Part shown: positions 50,301 to 61,300 of the stretch, piece after piece
How the letters are laid out: each line of letters starts with the position of its first letter
Position numbering within the stretch: the stretch's first letter is position 1
Origin: Tomocerus qinae
Taxonomy: Eukaryota > Arthropoda > Collembola > Entomobryomorpha > Tomoceridae
DNA length: 64,000 nt
Direction: 5' to 3'
Assembly (NCBI GenBank): GCA_020055645.1
Contig: CM034548.1
Coordinates: forward strand, 18,228,001 to 18,292,000
Program-made: the position numbers and the translations under genes
Notes under the pieces: generated by a model
What the model saw: the letters and a program-made list of their open reading frames with translations, nothing else
Database searches by the model: none
What the model was told of the DNA's origin: nothing

Positions 50301-53300
50301 AGTAACCTAAAGATATTTTAGGTAGCTAAAAACAGGTTTTTGCTGAAATAAAAGTTAGGGAAAATGGGTTTTATAAGATGTTCTTACACAAGGAAAGAAA
50401 AGTTAACAAGTAAGTTTGAGTAAGATGCTAAAAAATGGAATCATAAATAACGAGATGAAGCTCTGTAGGATTAGTACATAGTATAACTACACACGGACTA
50501 CCGATTTATTTATTACTGCATCTATATGTACAGTGTGAGATTGGATTACGCCTGTGATTGATTAAGTAGCTCAGTAGGGAGAAGTTAAAACGACTCTACT
50601 AGAAATCATACTATTTATAGTTGATTGGGGTAGTCAGTATCACATGGAGAGGAGTGAAGTTACTAAAAGCTGTGGATCTTATTTACTAGACCTAGAGCAG
50701 ACGAGTAATGAAGCTTTTGGTTTCTTGGCTTGAATGAAACCGATGGAAAGAAAATGAAGCAAAGGCGTCTGTAAAGAAGTGAGCAGTAGGAGTAGAATTT
50801 ATAGTAAAATGGCTCGCTAATAAAGGTAACGTAATATAATTTGTAATTCGATAGAGATTACTGCATATATATAGTAGGAGGACAAAAGTACTAAGAAAAT
50901 CGATTGATGGACTCAGGCAGGCGGTCAAGAAAAACTAAAGGTAAATAAGTCAAGACGTGGAATTGACATGACAGTTATGTCAGTACGTATAGAAAGGATT
51001 ATTGGGTAATCGATGTAGAATTAGAGTAAAGTAGACAGATTGTGACAGTAAAACAGTATAGAGTAAAGTTGTAGTATTTGCTCACTCAAATTTCGTAGTA
51101 AAACAAATAAGTACAACTATTATAGTTAGTAGTAGATACTAGTAGAGTTGGTTGTATATATAAAGTAGTGATATACAAGTAAGTAAGGTATCAACAGAGT
51201 AAAGAGTAGTATACGGTGAAGTTAGGTAAGATGTCTAGTCTACGGAGTAAATAAATAAATAAGTGTAAGTAAATAGTTCTACAGTGTGCGCGTTGCAACA
51301 GTTTGATTGAATCTTTACAGGTTCAGTAGAGTGGAGTAGTAAAGAGCAGTAAATAGGTTAGTTTTGTTAAGTAATTAGTAGGACAGATGAATTTCTTACC
51401 ACCGAATTGGTCAAAGTCAGGGAAGCTGAAACCTCCCGTCACAAAGTTCTCGGCAATGAATGGACTTCTTTTGACAGCTTTTGAGTCTTTTGGTTTGTTA
51501 GTGTTAGTAGTCGTCTCAATGTCGCGAGACCTGGAGGTGGTCGTCGAGGGAGCGTGCCCTGTCGACGTGTACATGGGACTCTCTTTTTTGGGCATCCCAG
51601 CCACTACTCTCGCTCTGAACTTCTTCAGAGTCCGATAAGTGCTGCTGGGGAATACAGGGCTAGCAGCCATTAAGTCGTCGGGGTTATTCATGTTAGTTGT
51701 GTCAGTAGTGTACTTTCTAGAAGCATCTGTCACCGTCGTCGTCGCAGTCGCCCGCATTGTCGTCGACGACTCTTCTAAATCACTACGAGATACATCTGTC
51801 TTTGGTTTGAGTCTCAGTTTTCTCAAACCTCCGGGCTCACTCGGCGCTCTTCCGGACACGCTTCTCTTTTTCACCGTGTGTTCCTCCACTAACTTATCTA
51901 GCCCCACCCACACATCATACTAGTTAGACTTACATTCCTCCCATCATTAACATAATTAGTAGCATCATCACAAGTTTGTTTTTCATTTTAATTACGACAC
52001 GTATTAAATATACAATCTCTCTTAATCCAAATGGAAATTCCAAACAGGCTAAGTTTAACAGAAGAATTTTGATGCTTAATTTAGTAGTCTGCTGAACTTA
52101 TAAACTTCTCAAATGATGTTTCACTTAATTATGTTACTACCTACCAAACAGTTTCCTCGAGATGTTTATGATAGCGCTTGTAGAATAAAATGCTAATCTT
52201 TATTATAAAACTAACTATATTTATTCTAATGATGTAGAAAATTCTCTTATGATTTTCTTGTCAAAAATTCAGACACGTCGTAGAGAAGCTATACGTCATA
52301 AAGCTTGATTTTACATCCTCTCTGTTTACTGCTTGTCATTTCAGGATATCCAAAACATCAATCCTATCTACTTGACATGCGGCTACGATGTTGTGGATCT
52401 AATGCATCATATAGCAGTAAATTGCTTAACCCCAAACCATTTCATAGTCCTTCTAAGAAATGACAGGAGCAGAGAATTTGATTACGTACTTTTCCATTAG
52501 AAAATGTATTTACAGTCGCGTCTCAATTAACACAGCAGTCTGTGAATACTACCTGTATTATACTACGCAAATTCTTTTTATTAGGTAAAGACTGTAGAGA
52601 CTTGTTTATGTTTTCCCTGCTACAGTTTGCTGTTAAGATTACTAAAAGTAAATATGTAATTCGAGATAAATTAAACTGGCTATAAAATGCAAACAACCTT
52701 AATAATACGTAGCAATTTTTCATTTTATTAGCATACCCTCGGATGTCCTGAGGCTCTATCTGTTTACTAAATATTACATGGCTATTATATGACATAGACA
52801 GATTATATTACTACATCTCAACCACAACTACTCAAACGCCACTGGTAGTATAATAATTATTTCCCTATAATAATAAGAGACACGAGCTTATGCTTTGGGC
52901 TTGATTATAAAACATGCACGTACAAAATAGGTTAATAAATATCAACAACGATAATCTACTTGCCTATATAGATTATAACCAAAGCTACCTAGTACACTTG
53001 ACTCATGACTCACGGCGATCTGTTTTCACTCATTTCTAAGATAATAAGTTACCACTAGATCATTTTATATAGACTGTTTGCCTATCTAGTCAAAATGTCT
53101 ATACAAATTACTAAAACCTTCTATATTAATGCTCCTAATCTAAAATTCTAATAACTTGTGTACCTATTCTGTTTCTAAATGTCTCAACTTTCTGCGCAGA
53201 ATTAAATATTAATATATGCATTGTGGTTTTCGGTATTGTCCTCACACAAATGTATTAAGCTTTGTAACTTTGTAGATTTCCAGTCTTTGTATTGTACCCA

Positions 53301-55305
53301 GGTAAATTAACAACTGGGAAACTCGTGTCTTACATTGAATACCTACAGATGTACCGCAGAAACTTAATTTTGTATAATCATGAATTCTAACCTTCGTTCA
53401 AAGGCAAACCTGAATGAGAGAATACCATACTATTATAGAATCGTGGTCTGCTGAAAGAAACAACTTTGATCCAAATTAAAATGTTGTTTTCCCACAGTAA
53501 GTAATTTTCATTATTCTGATACCCACAAATTTACAACTAAAAATAAATGGGCTTTAGATTAGAATATTATGTAGATTCGCATTGGGCTGATATTATAAAG
53601 CTGAGTTTAGGGCTGTGCTTATAACATTGCCGTCAAGTTGTGCCGATGTCGATGTACAGTCATATTTCGCGAGGAATTTTAAAACGCATAAGTTATTGTC
53701 ATTTTTATGTGTTTTTAATTATTATTCGAAATAAAACTATATCCTTACCGACTACATTGTACTGAACAGAAGGCGCCGAATTTCCATCTCCAGTAGTCGT
53801 TTGATGAGAATATTGCGTTGCTTTATTTCCAGAGACAAATCTTACATGAACAGTAGAAACTGCCGGTAAGGGAACGGTCGCAACAAAATTTACTGCTGAT
53901 GCAAGCGAAAGTAATAACTGAAAAAAATAGAATTAAAACATTTTATATAATTTTGATCGATTGAAATCTGCCGACAAGACTAAACGAACAGATAATTACA
54001 ATTAGTGCTATGATATTGATTATTGACGAGATGATTAAAGATTATGTAATAGAATGACGCAAGTGTGTAAACAGATGCAATTATACTATTATTATACAAT
54101 TTGCATTGTGACTCAGTCCAACCCATTCCAATCATTTTAAAGTGCATTGTGGAGTAACAGACACTTCAAAAATAGTTGACTTGAGTAATAACTCAAGGTT
54201 GTTCGAGTGTGAACTACTTTAATGTAAATTAAAGATTTTTGACATCATTAAGTATTCCTTTGGCGATTGAGCTTGATTGAACTGAAAAGTGAAAGATTCA
54301 AGTTTTGTGTACCTGCCTCTGGACCTTTTAAAGTCAATACACAAATACATAATTCATTGGATGGAATCCTAACAAATGCATCGAAAGCATACAATTAACT
54401 ATTTACAACTATACCCATCCATCCTTTAGTTATACTTGTGAGACTAAACTACTGCATAAAACATACGACTGAATTATGAACTCATAGCGTTATTTTTCAG
54501 ATTACAAGGTAAAGGATGTTTGGGGGCACGTCAAAAACAATTCACTTGATCGTTGATTGAATGTGGTATACGTGAATCGGCTACTAATTCTGACAATTGT
54601 AAATCGATTTTAAAAGCATATTTACCCAAGTTGTTTCTACAACATCTAAAACTCAAGCAAGAGGCGTGCATTTTTCTGCTTCTGTTCACTTGTCAAACTA
54701 AATTGATTCACGAAATATTTGGTAATGATCCTCAACATCTTCATGTCATTCATGTATTAGCAGGGCAAGGGTACTACAATGCTGTAATAATTTTCAGAAT
54801 AACAATCTAGATCACTCACTGCATTCTAAACTATATTATTCCCAATATCTTATAAACATAGTCATTTAAAGCTACTGACGTGATGGTAGAGTTATAGTTT
54901 ATCGTGGACCACGATTCATGGCATAGTCGAAATTACATTTTACATTATATTGATATAGTATTGCCATTGAACTATTGTTCTGTCTACAGATAGCAGATGT
55001 AAGACATAAACACATGAAATTAAATGAAAATCAGAATTATGTCAGCGTGTAAACATTTGTACTTGATCCGTCAACGAGTAACACTAATAACAATGAACTA
55101 ATTCGTAATGGGCAGGTTAAATGTACCAAAGTCATAAAATAAATATGTTAATCCTTCAAACAATTGCAAAATGCAATTAACCGTTCCGGGCGTAAAATAT
55201 CAGAGCTGACATTAATAGCAAGTTGTTGCTACCAATTACAAAGGATTCTTACAATTAAGTACTCACAGCTTTCACAATGAAGGCAGTAAAACTTGAGCAT
55301 TGCAT
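35100..55305 (-). CDS. Unrecognised secreted protein with dibasic cleavage-like sites
   Basis: I do not recognise this 425-residue protein. Join on the minus strand: 55305-55267, 53917-53749, 51897-51400, 49 kb-independent phases continue with 39049-38898, 38748-38546 and 35316-35100; every junction keeps frame. It opens with a signal peptide split by an intron after residue 13 (core ALLLSLASAVNFVA), and has no later membrane span, so it should be secreted. Residues about 90-210 are Thr/Ser-rich and low complexity. Basic sites that proprotein convertases could cut: KKR 79-81, KR 212-213, RRR 249-251 (after GGG), KR 320-321, RR 329-330. A more ordered Phe/Pro/Tyr-rich part follows and the end is NVLKKKKK. 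It could be a matrix or cuticle-linked protein or a peptide precursor. The join of the second and third exons is the least certain (see that exon). Confidence 0.78.
36012..36039. repeat. Perfect inverted repeat, 13-base arms
   Basis: AGAAGTTAGTATA, two bases GA, then the exact reverse complement. In the last intron of the secreted-protein gene. Confidence 0.95.
38546..38748 (-). CDS. Secreted protein exon 5
   Basis: Acceptor ggttttgtcgcag, donor GCCAA before gtaatc. Encodes AATEYVENDPYLTDVDTAKY and, further on, IRPFFPFFEIA. If the donor is not used the next codons are AAG TAA, so an unspliced transcript stops at once. Confidence 0.85.
38898..39049 (-). CDS. Secreted protein exon 4: Gly/Arg-rich then Pro-rich
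   Basis: Acceptor attatttcaag, donor ACAGAG before gtatac. Encodes NDFGTLRSFGGGRRRV, then PEALTPEGVFLPPLPTE. Not in a long open frame of its own; found by its splice sites and phase fit. Confidence 0.82.
39050..51399 (-). other. 12.3 kb intron of the secreted-protein gene
   Basis: No exon, RNA gene or element that I can support. The last kilobase (50.4-51.4 kb) is low-complexity and purine-rich on the plus strand with many agta/gtag words. Confidence 0.6.
39675..39694. repeat. Short (AAAGC)n run
   Basis: Three to four AAAGC units in the 12 kb intron of the secreted-protein gene. Confidence 0.7.
51400..51897 (-). CDS. Secreted protein exon 3: Thr/Ser-rich region
   Basis: Largest exon, 166 codons, ending GGTG before gtaaga. 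The left border AG at 51899-51898 keeps phase with exon 2 (G plus AT, Asp) although its pyrimidine tract is poor. A border at 51921-51920 would add YDVWVGL but would not fit exon 2 directly, which would call for an extra exon. The plus-strand open frames across this exon are shadows. Confidence 0.8.
53749..53917 (-). CDS. Secreted protein exon 2: signal peptide core
   Basis: Acceptor tatttttttcag, donor GTCG before gtaagg. Starts LLLSLASAVNFVATVPLPAV and continues as a polar Gly/Thr/Ser sequence to VQYNVV. Confidence 0.85.
55267..55305 (-). CDS. Secreted protein exon 1: start of signal peptide (39 bases)
   Basis: ATG at 55305, 13 codons (MQCSSFTAFIVKA), donor AAAGCT before gtgagt, phase 0. 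Chosen because it joins in phase to the hydrophobic start of the next exon and completes a signal peptide. It is very short, so a different upstream start exon remains possible. Confidence 0.6.
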
Positions 55306-58300
55306 TCATTTACGTTAGGTTGGCATCTTTCGAATTGGGAGACAATGCAATGATGAAAAATACCTAATGCTCCAATAATTAATATCTATAGACTCTTTTG
55401 TCCCTTAGGGCGCTTCAGTTAGATGCGTTTTTGTTGTAGCAAAGGGATTTTTAAGCAGGGCATTGAGTTATTTAAATCCGTTGCCCTGTAGCATTGCGTA
55501 TACAAAGCCCAGCAGATAATTTAGCTTAACTTCAGTTCCCAGAGGAACACTTATGACATGACATTTACTATATATTTGATATTATGCCTAGCTAAAACAC
55601 TAAAAATAACAAAGTCCCAGGATCTTTGACTAAGATCATTTCAGAAGTATCTGGAAATCCACTAAAGAAATACAACCCAAAGTTTCATAAGTGTATGCAT
55701 TATTTGATTTTGTAGAGGAAAAGTGCAGCAAAATAATTTAAGGATCTTGTTCAATTGTAATTACAGTTTATCCCTCTCAAGAATTTCCTTTATACTTAGG
55801 GAATCTAATTACTGAGGCATCCTATCTAACCACTTCATTACTTTAGTCATTTGGGTAAACATCGTGAAAACTATACATGAAATTCATACAGATAGGTGCC
55901 TTTGTGGCTCAAATATCTTTCTGACTGCCATTTATCTAATACCTAATTGCTAATCAAATAACACGAAAACAGATCAAGAGGCAAATTAGAAAATCCTATG
56001 TGGTTAGTCGGATCTAGTAACACTAAACTGATTTAAATGAGAAATGTGTTATGACGCACTGAACTCTGATTCATGTGCTCTTCCAAATGTCTTCCCATGA
56101 ACAACGTTATGCAGATGCCACTCATAAAACTCTTAAAACTAGAGTCCCAATCTATCTACAATCAGGTAAAATAGTGATCTGGAATGCAATTATATTAAGC
56201 AAGGATAGTTTTAATTGCCAATTTAATACAAATTACTTCATGATTATCTAAATTCCAGCTGCTGCATATTAGAAAATGTTTTTGCGTAGTACAATTTGCG
56301 TCCAAATATTTATTCATATTTGGTGCTCTTACATTTCCAACACCCGTAAAAACAAAATACCAATTTGATATAAATTCTGACACAAGGTACTTACATAGAC
56401 AGAATTTGTTTATACTTTCTGCTGGATCCGCCATTACAAAATGTAAATTAAAGTCTAAATACTAAAAAAGTTTGTATTTCAACAAAAAGGGCCATAAAGA
56501 CAAAGAACAAACCGTTCAAAGCTGTCGTATCAAGGCTTTGTTTCTGTATTTCTATGTGTGCCTTTCTATATAATTTATATATGTGTATTTCAGTTTCACT
56601 AATGACAAAATTCTTTTAGACATTTTAATGCAGACAACTCCGGAGAGTTTCATTGTAAAATGTGTATAGTGAAACTAATGATGAGAACTTTTACTAATCT
56701 ATATACCAGGAAATAAATAACAAATACATTCCGAAAACATTAAATTATATGACATTTACTAATCGTGCTGGAAATCAGTAAACAATGAATATAGTAGTTA
56801 CATCTTCATCATTAAACATGGCTTAGAAAAATTTGCAAATAGGTTACGTGATTCAGACTACAAAAAAATTCTACAAATTATATAGAGTTTTTTTATTCCA
56901 GCTATAAACATTTCATGATAATTATAAAGGGAATTACATAGAGGATAAAAGTGAGTTCTTAAAACAGGCTTTTTAGTAAAAATCCAGGAAGAGACAAATG
57001 ATGTCAGCAAAAATGACTTTCATGTTCTTTTTAAAAATTAGTTGAAGTACTCTAAATAAGCAGATCGAATTCCAATTGAGCCCACGTAACAATTGGGCAA
57101 AAAAGAGAAATATAATCTCCTTACGTATGATATTGAATAAAGAGTAACAGAAGGTTGGTATACAATCTAATTACTTTGGAAATTATTTATATTTAACAAT
57201 CCGTAAGATTGGTTTCCTTATTAATGAATAATATCATACAGATAGATCCTGGGGGGTAGTTTAATGATTCTTGAGTGTAATTTCAGCTAAATGCCGACAT
57301 AATTTTTTGGCAATTATTTTAAGGATATCCATATATGCCTGGTGCAATAATGCACTGACAATTTAATATCGCACTTACGGATATCTCTTCAAGGTTGATG
57401 CTATATAATAATTGTGTTTAGTCTCCCGAGAGTCACAGCTTTCTGTTTTTAGTGGTTGGTGTAGATAAAAATACAGTAGTTAGCATTTAGTAGAGATGCA
57501 GCATAAAGCTCACCAATTTGAAAAAGTATTATTATCTGAATGCTAATGTGCATGTCGTACAAAACGCCTTTTATTCGAGAACACGCACTAGAAATTAGTA
57601 GAATCAGAAAGATAGTGAGATACTGAAATGCAGTGAAATATTGACAACAGTCAAAAGGAGTAGAGAATGATATATTACAAACGGAGAAGAGTTAGTGCAG
57701 TTTTTATATCTCACAGAAGTTATTTGCATTATTAAGAAAAGTGAGTCCCTGTAGACTCATGTCAATGCAGCAAAGCATAGAATGCAGCGAAAAGTGTAAC
57801 AATCGAAATCGTTGGCTTTGAAGATGATAAGTTGTTTATCATCACCATCGGTCTGGATATTAAATAATATACGTTAGAAGATTATTGCAGTAGAAGATGG
57901 AGAGTAGGCAATAATAATAAAAGGAACCTTGTGGGATTGTGAGGCAGTTGCAGATCGTGAGTTGCGACAAAAAGGAATCTGCAGTGCATGACAGAAAGCC
58001 GACCTATTGACTCCAAATGAAAGAAACGTACAAGTGAATCTCACATCAGAAGAGGAACTTTTCTATATGCAGATATGTTAATGTTATATCATTGGCTATG
58101 CTTTATGCTGCTCTCTTTTTGATCTCCATCATCTCGAGTTGCATTGGAAGCTCACCCAACTCACTGCAGAGCTAATAATAGACAAGCACAATTGAAACTT
58201 ATGTTTTGCTACTTACTGTAATTATTATAGTGAACTTTACTTTTACTTGGCTCGCTTTTTGCAAATTTCGCTTTGACTGTTTTGACTAATTTTACTACTA

Positions 58301-61300
58301 CCAACGTTACACTTGTCTGACTTGTCTCTCATCTGTCAAACCTCCTAACGACACCAGGTGAAACATGCCAGTCATCTTGGCAGCAAAGGAAAGACACCTT
58401 CGTTCCATTAGGTGATTCATAATCACTAAACGTCTCTATAAAATTCTCTTCTCCCTTTCATATTAACATATCAACGTATAAGATACTCGCCGTTTTGGAG
58501 TATCTATTCCTATCTAAGCTTGCATCAAGGTCTCATAACTTATGTAAATGCTCAACAGGCACTTATATGTAATGTGCAACAGTAAAAAATATCATAATTT
58601 CTAATGCTCGCAATTTCCATGAAGAACGAAACTTTTACTTGTACAACTGTAGCATATTGCAATTTGCAGCACGAGCAATATAACTTTAATCGCGGTACGC
58701 CCGTTTTCTATAAAAGCCATGCGGCATTGAAATCTAATCAACTTTGAGGGCACTAGATTTCTTTTTATTAAAGATGGGCCCAGCTCCATACTATCTACTA
58801 CAAAGCACATTAGATTCACCTCATTTTGTCACTGCCTTGCATTCTGTAGTGCATGAAAGTGAACTAATGCATGATTATTCCGTCTTCAAGTGTCTGCTTT
58901 ATTTTTTCGTTATAATTACATCAAAATTAGACAAAACTACTTTTTCACAATACCTTAGCAAACAAACTATTTCAAAATAATACTTTTATTACTTCAAATT
59001 ACAATTTGGCTGAAAAGGAAGTTTTGAAATGCTTTTCAAGTATTTAAAATTGTTATTTGAAATTAATATAAGAACTTTTTTAACTTTCTGAACATTTTTG
59101 ATAGAACAATCTTGAGCTAAAAATCCCATTTATCCATTCACAAAAAGTTTCCAACTTTAAAACTATGTTTATCATTTTCTAGATCTATTTTATGAAATTT
59201 CATTTGTATATCTGCCAATTCAGAAAAGATTTAGAAAACAGTCTCAGTGGGAAACTTTGAGCTTTCCAACTTTTCCAAGCCAACTACTGTAATACAAATA
59301 CAGTATTTGTATCCTGCAGTCTGCAATGCTGGTCGACTGGTAGGATGAGACAGTTTTTCACCTTGTTGTAAAATGGCTTTGAAATGGGCCGAGAGGACGA
59401 TTGTGTTAAGCAAGAAAATAAAATATTCTGTCCGTGTATTATTTTTGCATTGGATTCCATTTAATGACAGTTTCTTAACAAGAGTATGGAAACCAGTTCA
59501 AAAATTTAATAATAACATACTTAATTGGACTTCAGACTGGCATTCTTTCAACTTTTACATTCATCTTGCTTACAGAAAAAGCTAAGGTATAAAAATATTT
59601 CGGATAAACTTGCCTGCATTGGGCAGTCGCTAGAGATTTATACGAGTAAATCCATCTCAATACCCAATACACGCTTACATAATTTTGATATGTAAAATTA
59701 CAGCGACTGAGTATTGCACGTGATTTTATGTTCTATCGCACTTCCAACGTAATGTGCTAGATTACAAGTGTACTATGCAATGCAAATCGTAACTACTAAT
59801 AAAAACTACCTGTCGTTACCATGTAAAATTATTTTCTTCTTTATTACATCTAATTAGCTTTAAGTATCATCTCATGTCAATTTAATATTGAAGTACACTA
59901 CTTAATTTTCCGATTTAATTTGGTGTACTGCTTGACTTGATTCTGGAAAATTAACCTGTCCTTACAATATTGCCAAAATGCCCTTTTAATTTTTAACTAC
60001 TTTATTTGTGAAAGTGAACGACCACTGACTACTAAAACCTTCTGTTACAGAAATACTGATCTTGTAAGAAGGAATTTATCATGTCTGAAATTGGCTTATT
60101 CGTTAATATTAACGTTATCATTTTATTTTATGATGAGAATATAATTAATTCAATAGCTATTTATTAGAAAACCAGCATGAATTAATTATTGATAGGTAAC
60201 TACATCATCTTGAGATAAGGTTCCACTCAGGTAAATTGACAATTTATCTTGTTTATGACATGGATCCTGGTCGTAACACCTTCTACTAATATACCATAAT
60301 ATGGGGAAAGATTTGAGTTGAAAATAGAAATATTGAGCAAGGAAAGTACTTCAAATTTCAAAGACATGTTTAACTAATTCAGGTATGTTATTACAATATA
60401 GAGCTTCATTTTTCACTCGGTTTTTCCATACTACCTAATTTGAGGCACAACATTTAGCTTGAGTCAATTTTATGCATATATGAATGCAGATGGCAAGGAG
60501 GCAGAAGATAGAACGAGAAATATAGATCGAGTTGGTACTAAATGTAATATCTGTTTTCAAGTATCAGTTTCAAAAATCAAGATACTCCTGAAAATTAATT
60601 TACTTCAACATTACTGCTGTATCCACTTAGTTTATCTCCCTAATGTTATTAAATTACATGGTTACTACTCTCATCTTGTAACAGTATTAAACCAAGTACG
60701 ACAAGTATTTTGTTCGCGAACCGAAGAGTAGTATTAAATAACATTACTTTCCAAAGTACTCTGTTTACAAGTTTTTCACTCTATTCATTTGTATAAAAAC
60801 TCATCTGAAGCAATACTACTAAGAAGTGCAAATGAATATTTGGAGAAAAATATTGTGCCACGTCATTGCTCTGAGAAAAATGTTGTATTAAAAGTATTCG
60901 CAGAATATGAATCCGAATGGTGTTAGAACACAGCATTTAATAAAAACTATTCATCAGCTAATAGTTGTACTCCAATATCAGGATTAGCTATATTCATCAT
61001 TCTTTAAATTCTTTAGGCAGGTACAACAAAAGAGTACAAGTTTAGAAAACTATCTCCACCACAAATCTTAGGTTTGTCTTTATACGTATGACAAGTTGCT
61101 CTCAGAGTTTCCGCATTTCTACTCTAACCCTATATAAACTGCACACGGTAAATGATTCATTTATTTACCTATACACTTATAACAGTTAACTTATTTTCGT
61201 CGCTTTTGGTGAGTATTACCCTATGCCCTATACACTGCTGTAACCACAGTGTATCATTGTTCTACTACTGTAAACACAAACACGGTGGATGATTCTATAC

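Noticed and set aside
51387..51923. Two long plus-strand frames of 83 and 94 codons
   Set aside because: They lie exactly antisense to exon 3 of the secreted-protein gene, whose minus-strand frame has splice sites and phase support.
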